Below, piece by piece: positions 48,289 through 57,715 of a stretch of 64,000 nucleotides of DNA. Under the pieces are notes generated by a model. That model worked only from the letters and a program-made list of their open reading frames with translations, did no database searches and was not told where the DNA came from. The translations under genes and the position numbers were made by a program. Numbering within the stretch: the first letter of the stretch is position 1; each line of letters begins with the position of its first letter. Source of the DNA: an uncultured Clostridia bacterium (GTDB lineage Bacteria > Bacillota > Clostridia > Oscillospirales > Oscillospiraceae); the NCBI GenBank assembly GCA_947165085.1, contig CAMUZA010000001.1:1-64000 (forward strand), given 5' to 3'.

Positions 48289-49866
48289 ATGGATCGACCG
48301 TTCAATCCCCCCGGGCAGGACGATCTGCTCCGCGAACATGACGTGACCGATGCACCCCTGTCCGACGAGGCGGATATGACGAAGGAGCTTCCGTCCGTCG
48401 ACGATATCCTGCGCGAATTCTCCGCGCCGCTGGGCGAAATCGCTGAGGACGCGCCCGAAGCGTCCGACGGCGATCTAACGGCGTTCCCCGCGCAGGAGGA
48501 AGCGCTGGCCGAGCCGCTTCCCGCAGCTGAAGAACCCGCGCCGGAGGAAGCGGCGGAGTTTCCGTCCGCAGCCCGGCAGGAAGACGAAATGACGGACGAG
48601 GCGTCCGGCGAAGCGCCGCTGGACGATATTCTGCGCGAATTCGGCGCGCCGGACGCGGAAGCCCCCGCCGAGCCGCTGCCGGAAGAACTTCCCGCGCTCT
48701 ATCCGATCGAGAGCTTTGCCGCGCCGGAGGAAGAAGGGCCGCCGACCGTCGTCGCGCGTCCGGCGCAGAAGCAGCGTCCGCTGTGGCGAAAGGTGCTGCG
48801 CGTTCTCGGCGTGATCGGCAAGTATCTGCTCGCGATCGTCATTGCCCTTGCGATCGCAGTCGCCGGTCTGTTCGGCTACCTGACGCTGGCGGAGTACAAT
48901 CCCGCCCACGCCGAGCTTGCCGAGCGCGGCGCGGTAAACGTGTCGAAAAAGCTGGATCAGAAGACGATCACCGTTCTCACGATGAACACCGGCTACGCCG
49001 CGCTGGGCGAGGACGCCGACTTCTTCATGGACGGCGGCAAGGGCGTCCGCGGCGAGTCCGAGGATCAGGTGCGCGACAACATGCTCGGCATCGAGGAGAT
49101 CCTGCGCAGCGCGGACGCGGACTTCATCTTCCTGCAGGAGGTCGATACCGACTCCGACCGCAGCTTCGGGCTGAACCAGTGGCTGCAGTACGAGCATGAT
49201 CTGGAGGACTACGAGACGCGCTTTGCGCTGAACTATTCCTGCGATTACGTTCCCTATCCGCTCCCGAAGACCATCGGCAAGGTGCATTCCGGCATCACGA
49301 CCTTCAGCCGCTATGACATCTCCTCCGCGACGCGCTACAGTCTGCCGTGTCCCTTTTCGTGGCCGACCCGCATCGCCAATCTGAAGCGCTGCATGCTCGT
49401 CACGCGCATTCCGCTCGAGGACATGGACGGGCGCGAGCTCGTGCTCGTCAACTTCCATCTGGAGGCATACGACGACGGCGAGGGCAAGGCCGCGCAGACC
49501 GAGCAGCTCATGGCGTATCTCCGCGAGGAATACGAGAAGGGCAATTTCGTGATCGCCGGCGGCGACTTTAACCAGTGCTTCCCCGGCACGCAGCTCACCT
49601 ACCCGCTGAAAGACACGAGCGGATGGGCGGCGGGTCAGCTCGACCGGCTGCCGACCGGCTGGCGGTACGCCTACGACGAGAAGCCGGCGACCTGCCGTCT
49701 GCTCAATCAGCCCTACGATCCCGACAGCGAGCTGACGCAGTATTACGTGATCGACGGCTTCATCCTCTCGCCGAACGTGGGTCTGAACTCTGTGAAAACG
49801 CTGGATGAAGATTTTGTCTATTCCGACCACAATCCCGTTCTGATGGAAGTCACGCTCAACCCGTGA
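48289..49866 (+). CDS. membrane-anchored endonuclease/exonuclease/phosphatase family protein with acidic N-terminal tail
   Basis: ATG 48289 with aaggagg SD; one TM helix; TVLTMNTGYAALGE, FLQEVD, NFHLEAYDDG, AGGDFNQCFPGT, SDHNPVLMEV. Confidence 0.88.
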   Translation: MDRPFNPPGQDDLLREHDVTDAPLSDEADMTKELPSVDDILREFSAPLGEIAEDAPEASDGDLTAFPAQEEALAEPLPAAEEPAPEEAAEFPSAARQEDEMTDEASGEAPLDDILREFGAPDAEAPAEPLPEELPALYPIESFAAPEEEGPPTVVARPAQKQRPLWRKVLRVLGVIGKYLLAIVIALAIAVAGLFGYLTLAEYNPAHAELAERGAVNVSKKLDQKTITVLTMNTGYAALGEDADFFMDGGKGVRGESEDQVRDNMLGIEEILRSADADFIFLQEVDTDSDRSFGLNQWLQYEHDLEDYETRFALNYSCDYVPYPLPKTIGKVHSGITTFSRYDISSATRYSLPCPFSWPTRIANLKRCMLVTRIPLEDMDGRELVLVNFHLEAYDDGEGKAAQTEQLMAYLREEYEKGNFVIAGGDFNQCFPGTQLTYPLKDTSGWAAGQLDRLPTGWRYAYDEKPATCRLLNQPYDPDSELTQYYVIDGFILSPNVGLNSVKTLDEDFVYSDHNPVLMEVTLNP

Positions 49867-49897
49867 GCCTGCGGAACGAAAAAGCGAAACAGGAGAT

Positions 49898-50812
49898 ATG
49901 AAAATGAAAAAACTGATTGCTTTCTTACTGATCCTCAGCCTGATCGCCGCGCTGCTGATCGGCTGCGGCTCTGCGCCCAAGAAGCCGGCGCAGGACGAAG
50001 AGGACGACCGGTCGGGCGAGTCGGAGGAGACCGACGCGCCGGAAACGGAAGATCTCCCCGATGAAACGGAAGAGCCGAGCGAAGCGCCGACCGAGCCGAG
50101 CGAGGAGCAGCCGGAAGAAGACACCGTCTTTGTCCTGACCGACGACCTTAGCTGCAACCACTTCACCAACGGCACCGTCGACATCATGTTCCGTGAAGAC
50201 GGCAGCGTGATTCGCGCGAACGCCGCCGCCGAACAGCTACAGACGCTGTTCACGGTAGAGCCGAACGACGAGATCTTCACGCGGCTGATCGGCGTGACCG
50301 ACCACCGTCTGTACTTCGGCTGGAATGAAAACGAGGACTGGTGGGGCGTCAACGTCTATTCCGTGGACTATCGCGGCGAAGACCGGCAGGAGCTCGGCGA
50401 AGCGTGGGACCCGTCGTTTGAAGACGGCTGGCTGATCCTACTGGGCTTCCGCTCCGACGTCAGCTCGACCGAGCTGCTGCTGATCAACCGCTACGACGAG
50501 ATCGTCGCCGAAGATCAGTCCGGCGCGGTCTGGGACGCGGCGGTATTGGACGGCTCCGTCTACTACGTCATCGTTGAGGATTACCCGGGCGCGGCGGGGT
50601 CCGATGAAAAAGAGGGCGGCTGGAATTACGATCTGGTCCGCGCGGATCCGAACGGCGACAAGACCGTGCTGAAGGTCTTCGAGGGGCAGCCGAACTTCTA
50701 TATCGCGGCGCTCTTCATCGACGAGGTTCTCTGTATCTACGAGATGGACGAGTTCTATAACGTGCGCACGCTGGAGCCGGTCTCGGACCCGGTCGGCGAC
50801 GCGCCGGCGTAA
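49898..50812 (+). CDS. lipoprotein with acidic linker, unknown function
   Basis: Lipobox LLIGCG, Glu/Asp/Pro-rich linker. Confidence 0.7.
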   Translation: MKMKKLIAFLLILSLIAALLIGCGSAPKKPAQDEEDDRSGESEETDAPETEDLPDETEEPSEAPTEPSEEQPEEDTVFVLTDDLSCNHFTNGTVDIMFREDGSVIRANAAAEQLQTLFTVEPNDEIFTRLIGVTDHRLYFGWNENEDWWGVNVYSVDYRGEDRQELGEAWDPSFEDGWLILLGFRSDVSSTELLLINRYDEIVAEDQSGAVWDAAVLDGSVYYVIVEDYPGAAGSDEKEGGWNYDLVRADPNGDKTVLKVFEGQPNFYIAALFIDEVLCIYEMDEFYNVRTLEPVSDPVGDAPA

Positions 50813-50821
50813 CCCGGACAT

Positions 50822-50862
50822 GCACAGCCGCGCAGGCACAACCGCCTGCGCGGCTGTTTTGT
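50822..50862. terminator. intrinsic terminator
   Basis: ACAGCCGCGCAGGCacaaccGCCTGCGCGGCTGTTTT. Confidence 0.85.
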
Positions 50863-51020
50863 ATGCCGCCTCCTTCCGTCACGGCTCGCGCCGCGTGCCC
50901 TACGCGGAATATCCGCAAGTTGCGCCTCGACCGCTGCGCGGTCTTGCAATGACCCGCTGTATCCTATCCCCTAACGCATCCGCTCACCGCCTGTTTTTTG
51001 TACAAATTCCCCACAAAGGA

Positions 51021-51049
51021 TTGCATTGCCCGAACGGTTGTTGTATAAT
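51021..51049 (+). promoter_or_regulatory. promoter TTGCAT-N17-TATAAT
   Basis: TTGCAT TGCCCGAACGGTTGTTG TATAAT upstream of 51083 ORF. Confidence 0.75.
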
Positions 51050-51082
51050 TATTCTATAAAATGCGGAGGAGGCGCTTCGTAG

Positions 51083-54000
51083 ATGAAAAAGCATACATAC
51101 CGATTGATCGCATGTCTGCTGGCGGCGGTCATGCTGCTGTCCGTTCTTCCGGCGTCGTTCGCAGAGGACGCGGAACATGCGCCCGCTGCCGGCGACCTGC
51201 TCTGGGAACAGATTCTCGCACTGCGCGACGGCGTGAAGAAGCGTGACGGCGCGCCGTCGGAGGCTGATTTTGCGGCGATCTCTGCCGACGTTTACGCCCT
51301 TGTGGAAGCGTCCGGCACGGCGCGGGAGGGCAGTCTGCTCGCCAACGGCGATTTCATCCGCTGGATCGACGACGAAACGGGCATTTCCTGCTGCTACTCT
51401 CCCGCCCTTGAGGCGGACAAGGCAGGCGCGCGGGCAGGATACCGTGCGCCGCAGGTTCTGACGCTCGACGACGTCCCCGCGGCTGCCGTGACGCGCGGCG
51501 GTGGTCCGTCGGCGTGGAACATCGGCTTGATCCAGCCGTGCTGGGAGAGCAGCTCCCACTATGCGGACTCTTCGTTCACCAGCTATTCGCCCTACTATCT
51601 GCAGCAGGCGAACGCCCTCGCCGCGGCGACGGGCGGCAGCGTGGTCCGCTACGCGATGGAGAGCGCAACCGCCGACACGATCGCCTCTGCGCTGGAGTCC
51701 TGCGGCTTCGTGATCTTCGACTCCCACGGCGGCACGGACTACGCCAGCGGCGACGACTGCACCTCGCGCGCAAACACCTCCTATCTGTGGCTGTACGCCG
51801 GAACGAGCAGCATGACCGCGATCCAGGCGCTGCTGGATCCGCAGGACTATCAGGCGACGCATACCGGCGAATACAGCACCTATTCCGACGTCGTCTACTC
51901 CGGCGACCTGTACGGCGTCAACGGCACGGTCCTTGCCAACCACATGAGCGGCAGTGCGCCGCACAACATGCTCTACATGGGCATCTGCCTCGGCATGGCG
52001 ACGGACGGCATGTTCGCGCCGCTGCGTGAAAAGGGCGTGGAGGTCGTCTACGGCTACTCCCAGTCCGTGACCTTCGCCGCCGAGAAAGAGTACATGCTTT
52101 CCATCACGGGAAGCCTTTTGGACGACAAGAACGTCGCCGAAGCGGTCGCCGCCGCAAAGAATTCCGTCGGTATCTGCGACCCGTACGAATCCGACTACCC
52201 CGCCTATCCGATCGTCGTCTCCTCCGAGGACAGCTATCCCGGACAGGGGCGCGTGGACGCGCCGCAGACCGTGAATTCGACCTGGCGGCTGATCGAGCCG
52301 CACACGGTCACGGTCAACATCACGAACCCCGAGTGCGGCGGCGCGAGCGTGGACGCCTACGACATCACGACGACCCCGATTTCCGGCTACTATCCCGCCG
52401 AGGTCACGGTCACGGCAGGCGACGGCACCGTCACCGTCAGCGGCACGCATATCTACGTCCACTGCACGACGGACGTGACCGTCTCGATCACCTTTGCCCC
52501 GAAGCCGCAGGTCACCCTGTCCTTCTCGGGCATCAACTGCGCGCCGATCACCGGCACGGCGGACGACATCGCCACCCTGCCGCACCCGACCTCGCCCTAC
52601 GACGGCTATGACTTCGTCGGCTGGACGGAGACGCCCGTTGCGACCCACGAGGCGACGCCGGGCGTGACAGAGCCCTGCCTGCAGCCCGGCACGCGCTATG
52701 CCCTGCCCTATACGGACGTGACGCTGTACGCGCTGTTCCGCCATATCGACCACAACGGCACGCCGTCCGTCGATCGCTATATCCGCGTGACGAACGCGGC
52801 GATGCTGCAAGAGAGCGGCAGCTACCTGATTGCCGTCAATCCCTACTACACCTCCACCGCCTACGTCTTCAACGGCGGTCTGGCTGCGCCGAACGTCAAC
52901 GAGAACGACAAGACGTTCAGCTTCCTCGACTCGAGCTGCAACGCGATCGCGAGCAACGGCGCGACCGACGCCTGCGCCGTTCAGATCGAGCCGATCGAGG
53001 GCACGGCGTACTACGGCATGCGCCTGCAGGACGGCGCGGGTAAGTATTTCGGCAACCTCGGCTCTTCCGCGACCCTCTCCACCCGCGACGTCGGCAAGGG
53101 ACCCTATCTGACGAAGATCGACATTGTGAGCAGCTCCTCCGGCTATTTCGTCCGCATCTATAACGCGGAGGGCACGAACACCTATTACTTCTGCTTCTAC
53201 GTCCACTCCACCAGCTCGACCTACACCGAGAAGTTCTGTTTCCAGTCGGCGAGCAACTACTCATCCGGCGACGGCAGATACTCCGTCGCGCTGTATAAGA
53301 AGGTCGCGGGCGTGGACGGCACGCTGCTCTATACCGGCACGCCGATCGTCTGCGATCACGAAAACGCCGCCGGTACTCCGACCGCGCCGACCTGCACGGA
53401 GGCGGGCTTCACGACCTACCTCTGCCCGACCTGCGGCTACAAGTGGGTCGCAGCGGGCGAAAGCGCGACCGGTCACAGCTACGTTTCGACCGTCATCGCC
53501 CCGACTGCGACCGAGCACGGCTACACCTCTCACACCTGCACGGTCTGCGGCGACACCTACGTTGATACCTATACCGATCCGTTCGGTATTGAGTATCAGG
53601 TGACCTACAGCATTTTAGGGCATCTGAGCGAGCCGGTCGCGGTCAACAGCTTCCTCGGCACGACCCTGCCGACCACCGACATCGTCCCCGCGGGCTACAC
53701 CTTCGCCGGCTGGTCGCGGACGGAGATCCTGAATGAAGTCACCTCTGCGGGCATCCTCACCGGCACGTTTAAGCCGACCGCGGACACGACCCTCTACGCA
53801 GTCTACGTCCGCTCGGAGTTCTTCGCCGGCAACGGCGACTATGTGAAGGTGACTTCCGACGCCGCGCTGCAAAACGGCAAAACGCTGATCGTCTATGAGG
53901 ACGGCGGCATCGCCTTTAACGGCTCCTTTGCCTCCACCTCCACCGCGCTGAACAAGGCCGGCAACTACATCAGCGTCAGCATATCGGGCGGAAGGATCGA

Positions 54001-55720
54001 AGCCTCGAACGAGGTGGAGGCCGCCGCCGTGACATTCAGCAAAATCAGCGGCACGAATTACTACTCCATTCTCCTGCCCTGCAGCAAATATATGGGCAGC
54101 ACCGGCTCGGGCACAGGCATCAACGTCAACGCAAGCACGGTCTATCAGAACAGCGTCACGATCTCCTCCGGCACGGCGGCGATTGCCAACGTCTCCGGAA
54201 ACAACATCTACAATTTCCTGTATAACAGCGGATCTTCCTCCAACCGCTTCGCCTACTATAACCCGAGCAACAGCACCTCCCATGCAGTCGCCCTCTACCA
54301 AAAGGACAACGGGCACACGGTGAATTATTACATCACCGCGCCGGACGTCGCAGGCTGCACGCACGCGAACGTCCGCGAGGACGTGACGGCGGCGACCTGC
54401 ACGGAAGCCGGCTTCACGACCTGCACCTGCCTGAACTGCGGCGAAGCGTGGACGAGCGCGGAGGTCGCCGCCCTCGGTCACGACTATGACGACGGCGTCG
54501 TCACGCCGCCGACGCAGGAGGCGTTCGGCTATACGACCTACACCTGCGGCCGCTGCGGCGAGAGCTATCAGACCGACTTCACCGGTCTGGACTATCAGAT
54601 CACCTGTAACGTCGTCGGCGTGGACCGCGAGCCGGTGACCGTCAACGGCTACGCCGGAACGACCCTGCCCGCCGCCTGCGACCCGGTCGAGGGCTATGCC
54701 TTTGCCGGCTGGTCTGCAAGTCCGATCAACCCCGAAAGCACCGAGGCTGCGCTGATCGAAGGCGTTTATTACCCGACCGAGGACGCGACCGTCTACGCTG
54801 TCTACGCCCGCACGGAGGACGAGACGACCTACTACACCACCGTGCCGGACTGCTTCGTTATCCGCTCGGCAGCGCTCGTGCTGAACGGCAGGCTCGACCT
54901 CGTCTTTACCGCGCAGGTCTCCGCGAACTATTCGAATGTCCGCATGGTCTTCGCCGGTCCGAACGGCACGGACACGCTGGAGGACTATGCGGTGAAGGAC
55001 GGCAAATACGTCTTCACCTACAGGGGCATCACCCCGCAGTGCATCGGGGACGAGATCACCGCGACCCTCTGCGCCTCTGCGAACGGAGAGACCGTCCGCG
55101 TCAGCATTGAGAACTACTCCGTCAAGCGCTACTGCACGAATCTGCTCGCGGACGAGACGATCAGTGCGGAGCTGCGCGCGCTGCTTTCCGACCTGCTCGC
55201 CTACGGCGAAGCGGCGCAGACCTACATGAATTACCGCACCGACGCTCCCGTCACCGCCGGGGTCGAAAACACGGCGTACAGCACGTTCACCGAGCTGACC
55301 GGCTGCGGCGCGGCGTTTGACGGCGAAACGAACGAAAACGTCTACTGGCTCTCCGCGGGTCTGACGCTGACCGACAGTGTGGATATAGCGGTCCGCTTCC
55401 GCGCGGATACCGTGGACGGTCTGACCGTCTACATCACCGGCTGCGGCCGGGCGGACATCCTCACGGAGTTTACCCTCGCGGCAGGCGAAACGGACGTCTA
55501 CGAAATCGTCCTTGCGGATATCGGCGCGGAATACTACGGCGATACCGTGGAGTTCGTCTTCGAGCGCGACTCCGAGCAGGTCGGCAGCACCCTGACCTAC
55601 AGCGTCAGCGCCTATGTGCAGGCGAAGCAGAACGACAGCAACGCCGCCCTCGCCGCCCTCGTCCGCGCCCTGTATAACTACAGCGCCTCCGCCGCCGACT
55701 ACCTCGCGGCAGCGGCATAG
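51083..55720 (+). CDS. large exported putative clan CD (caspase-fold) cysteine peptidase with InlB-like repeats and unnamed C-terminal domain
   Basis: Signal peptide; CGFVIFDSHGGTD and HNMLYMGICLGMATD catalytic-like blocks; Listeria-Bacteroides-type repeats YTFAGWS; C-terminal LLSDLLAYGEAAQTYM...LVRALYNYSASAADY. Confidence 0.75.
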   Translation: MKKHTYRLIACLLAAVMLLSVLPASFAEDAEHAPAAGDLLWEQILALRDGVKKRDGAPSEADFAAISADVYALVEASGTAREGSLLANGDFIRWIDDETGISCCYSPALEADKAGARAGYRAPQVLTLDDVPAAAVTRGGGPSAWNIGLIQPCWESSSHYADSSFTSYSPYYLQQANALAAATGGSVVRYAMESATADTIASALESCGFVIFDSHGGTDYASGDDCTSRANTSYLWLYAGTSSMTAIQALLDPQDYQATHTGEYSTYSDVVYSGDLYGVNGTVLANHMSGSAPHNMLYMGICLGMATDGMFAPLREKGVEVVYGYSQSVTFAAEKEYMLSITGSLLDDKNVAEAVAAAKNSVGICDPYESDYPAYPIVVSSEDSYPGQGRVDAPQTVNSTWRLIEPHTVTVNITNPECGGASVDAYDITTTPISGYYPAEVTVTAGDGTVTVSGTHIYVHCTTDVTVSITFAPKPQVTLSFSGINCAPITGTADDIATLPHPTSPYDGYDFVGWTETPVATHEATPGVTEPCLQPGTRYALPYTDVTLYALFRHIDHNGTPSVDRYIRVTNAAMLQESGSYLIAVNPYYTSTAYVFNGGLAAPNVNENDKTFSFLDSSCNAIASNGATDACAVQIEPIEGTAYYGMRLQDGAGKYFGNLGSSATLSTRDVGKGPYLTKIDIVSSSSGYFVRIYNAEGTNTYYFCFYVHSTSSTYTEKFCFQSASNYSSGDGRYSVALYKKVAGVDGTLLYTGTPIVCDHENAAGTPTAPTCTEAGFTTYLCPTCGYKWVAAGESATGHSYVSTVIAPTATEHGYTSHTCTVCGDTYVDTYTDPFGIEYQVTYSILGHLSEPVAVNSFLGTTLPTTDIVPAGYTFAGWSRTEILNEVTSAGILTGTFKPTADTTLYAVYVRSEFFAGNGDYVKVTSDAALQNGKTLIVYEDGGIAFNGSFASTSTALNKAGNYISVSISGGRIEASNEVEAAAVTFSKISGTNYYSILLPCSKYMGSTGSGTGINVNASTVYQNSVTISSGTAAIANVSGNNIYNFLYNSGSSSNRFAYYNPSNSTSHAVALYQKDNGHTVNYYITAPDVAGCTHANVREDVTAATCTEAGFTTCTCLNCGEAWTSAEVAALGHDYDDGVVTPPTQEAFGYTTYTCGRCGESYQTDFTGLDYQITCNVVGVDREPVTVNGYAGTTLPAACDPVEGYAFAGWSASPINPESTEAALIEGVYYPTEDATVYAVYARTEDETTYYTTVPDCFVIRSAALVLNGRLDLVFTAQVSANYSNVRMVFAGPNGTDTLEDYAVKDGKYVFTYRGITPQCIGDEITATLCASANGETVRVSIENYSVKRYCTNLLADETISAELRALLSDLLAYGEAAQTYMNYRTDAPVTAGVENTAYSTFTELTGCGAAFDGETNENVYWLSAGLTLTDSVDIAVRFRADTVDGLTVYITGCGRADILTEFTLAAGETDVYEIVLADIGAEYYGDTVEFVFERDSEQVGSTLTYSVSAYVQAKQNDSNAALAALVRALYNYSASAADYLAAAA

Positions 55721-55738
55721 CCGCGTCATTGTGAGCGA

Positions 55739-55772
55739 AAGCGCAGCGCCCTTACGGGCGCTGCGCTTTCTC
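55739..55772. terminator. intrinsic terminator-like hairpin
   Basis: AAAGCGCAGCGCCcttacGGGCGCTGCGCTTT. Confidence 0.75.
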
Positions 55773-55777
55773 GCAGA

Positions 55778-56251
55778 TTATTTGCAAACGATGTCGCGGT
55801 AGACCAGCGGGACGACCCGCTCCAGTGACTGCGGGGCGGTCTCGATCTGCAGGCCGATCCTGCCCGCGCTGAAAAACACCCGCTCGCAGGCGGCGGCAGT
55901 CTCGTCGATCACGGTCGGAAACTGTTTTTTCATCCCGATCGGACTGCACCCGCCGTGGACGTAGCCGGTCAGCGGCAGCAGCTCCTTCTGCGGGAGCATG
56001 GCAACGGACTTCTCTCCGACGGCCGCTGCCGCCTTTTTGAGGTCCATCTCCTGCGCGACCGGCACCATGAACACGTAATGCCCGCCGGTTTTTCCGACCG
56101 TCACAAGGGTCTTGAACACGCACCTCACGTCCTGCCCCAGCGCCCGCGCGACCTCCGTGCCGCTCAGCGCCCCGCCCTCGTAGCTGTGGACGGCGTAGGG
56201 CAGCTTGTTCCGGTCGAGCTGCCGCATGGCGTTCGTTTTTTCCTGTTTCAT
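55778..56251 (-). CDS. YbaK/EbsC-type aminoacyl-tRNA deacylase
   Basis: FKTLVTVGKTGGHYVFMVPVAQEMDLKKAAAAVGEKSVAMLP...GYVHGGCSPIGMKK. Confidence 0.92.
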   Translation of the reverse strand: MKQEKTNAMRQLDRNKLPYAVHSYEGGALSGTEVARALGQDVRCVFKTLVTVGKTGGHYVFMVPVAQEMDLKKAAAAVGEKSVAMLPQKELLPLTGYVHGGCSPIGMKKQFPTVIDETAAACERVFFSAGRIGLQIETAPQSLERVVPLVYRDIVCK

Positions 56252-56868
56252 GCGTCCCTCTTGCCTTCCGTTTCCCAGTTGACCTCGCCGAAGTACCGCT
56301 CCAATTGTTCGTCAACGTCTTTTTGCGTCATAACGGAGACGCTCCCGAAAAACGGCCGTTCTTGCCCTTCGCCGAGATGTTCCTGTGTGATCCGGCAGAT
56401 TTCTCCGTTTAGCATGGCTTTCCGAAACACCAGTCCCCGAAAAGGAAACGGTTCCCATTTCCCTTCTGCGTTCATCGTGTAAACGGGCTTGTTCTCTTCC
56501 GCATACCGCGCCATCGCCTCAGTGATCTGTATCGTCTGCACGTTCTGCACGCGCAGGGCTTCAAACGCGTCCAGATACGCAAAGAATTTTCCCCACGCCT
56601 GATCCTCCTGCCCGTCGGCTGCCTTCCGCAGGATATGGTCGATCCCGCCGGTGCTTTTCGAATGTTCCATGCAGGCGATATAATCGCGCAGCAGCCAAAT
56701 CGGGACGCCGTTCGGCGTTTCGATGCGTTTTTCCTCTCCCGCATCGTCGCAGGCGTCCATATAGCCGTCGATCCACGCTTGCAGTATGGAAAGATCCTTC
56801 TTTCCGAGGAACAGCGCAGGGCACTCCCGAAAGCGCGGCAAATTCAAGGTGTCAAAAATCGTCTTCAT
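56248..56868 (-). CDS. conserved hypothetical protein
   Basis: Overlaps the deacylase start by 4 bp; no motif I can name securely. Confidence 0.65.
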   Translation of the reverse strand: MKTIFDTLNLPRFRECPALFLGKKDLSILQAWIDGYMDACDDAGEEKRIETPNGVPIWLLRDYIACMEHSKSTGGIDHILRKAADGQEDQAWGKFFAYLDAFEALRVQNVQTIQITEAMARYAEENKPVYTMNAEGKWEPFPFRGLVFRKAMLNGEICRITQEHLGEGQERPFFGSVSVMTQKDVDEQLERYFGEVNWETEGKRDA

Positions 56869-56883
56869 ATTTTCTTCCCTGTT

Positions 56884-57333
56884 TCATTCGATAATCTTTT
56901 CCAGCGCCGCCGCCAGATTTATCAGTCCCTCGACGTCGGCTTTGGCAAAGCGCGCGGGAACGGGACTGTCGATGTCCAGCACCGCGATCACCGCGCCGTC
57001 CCGGTGAATCGGCACGACGATCTCCGACCTTGACGCGCTGTCGCACGCGATATGCCCCGGAAAGGCGTGCACGTCGTCGACGACCTGCACGCGATCGTGC
57101 GCCCAGGCGGTCCCGCAGACGCCGCGCTCCTTTTCAATCCTGACGCAGGCGACCTTCCCCTGAAACGGCCCAAGCAGAAGCGCGCCGTCCTTCACGCGGT
57201 AGAAGCCTGCCCAGTTCACGTTCTCCATGGCTTGATACAGAAGCGCGGAGACGTTCGCCATAACGGAGATCTCGTCTCCCGAGATCTCCGCCAGCGCCTC
57301 CATTTGCTGCATCAGCAGCGAATAATCCGTCAT
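56884..57333 (-). CDS. GAF-domain protein, free methionine-(R)-sulfoxide reductase-like
   Basis: NWAGFYRVKDGALLLGPFQGKVACVRIEKERGVCGTAW...HIACDSASRSEIVVPI, conserved cysteines. Confidence 0.87.
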   Translation of the reverse strand: MTDYSLLMQQMEALAEISGDEISVMANVSALLYQAMENVNWAGFYRVKDGALLLGPFQGKVACVRIEKERGVCGTAWAHDRVQVVDDVHAFPGHIACDSASRSEIVVPIHRDGAVIAVLDIDSPVPARFAKADVEGLINLAAALEKIIE

Positions 57334-57349
57334 GTTCCTTCTCCTTTCG

Positions 57350-57664
57350 TCAATCTGCGTCTTCTTCCAGTGCCTCAAGGAGAAAGCTGACGGGACGGAA
57401 TCCGTCGTTGCAGGAAATCATCGCAGCCTTTTTGTTTTTCATCCATCCGTCATAAAAATCCTCTGCGCCGTGCGACAGCGCCATCACGAACGGCGACACC
57501 GTATCCCACGCGCTGTCGCAGAAGCCCTTCGGCTTCTGCCAGCCGTTTGCGACGAACGTCTGCCCGAGCCGCATCCGGCAGGCGTGTTCGATCGGGTTTT
57601 CATATTCTTTTATCAAATCGTCATGGCGCGCCATGCGCATCACCGTGATTCTGACCTTTTTCAT
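57350..57664 (-). CDS. TIGR04076-like small protein
   Basis: KVRITVMRMARHDDLIKEY...CRMRLGQTF...PKGFCDSAWDTVSPFVMAL. Confidence 0.75.
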   Translation of the reverse strand: MKKVRITVMRMARHDDLIKEYENPIEHACRMRLGQTFVANGWQKPKGFCDSAWDTVSPFVMALSHGAEDFYDGWMKNKKAAMISCNDGFRPVSFLLEALEEDAD

Positions 57665-57715
57665 TTATATCTCTTCCTTTGCCCCTTCCAAAGCGAGTCA
57701 GGCATTGATCCCGTG

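Noticed and set aside
48475-50352. 625-aa minus-strand ORF across two plus-strand genes
   Set aside because: Crosses two well-supported genes; low-complexity shadow translation.
50984-53206. 740-aa minus-strand ORF opposite the peptidase-like gene (also 53615-55729)
   Set aside because: Arg/Val/Ala-rich shadow ORFs; the plus strand has promoter, signal peptide and domains.
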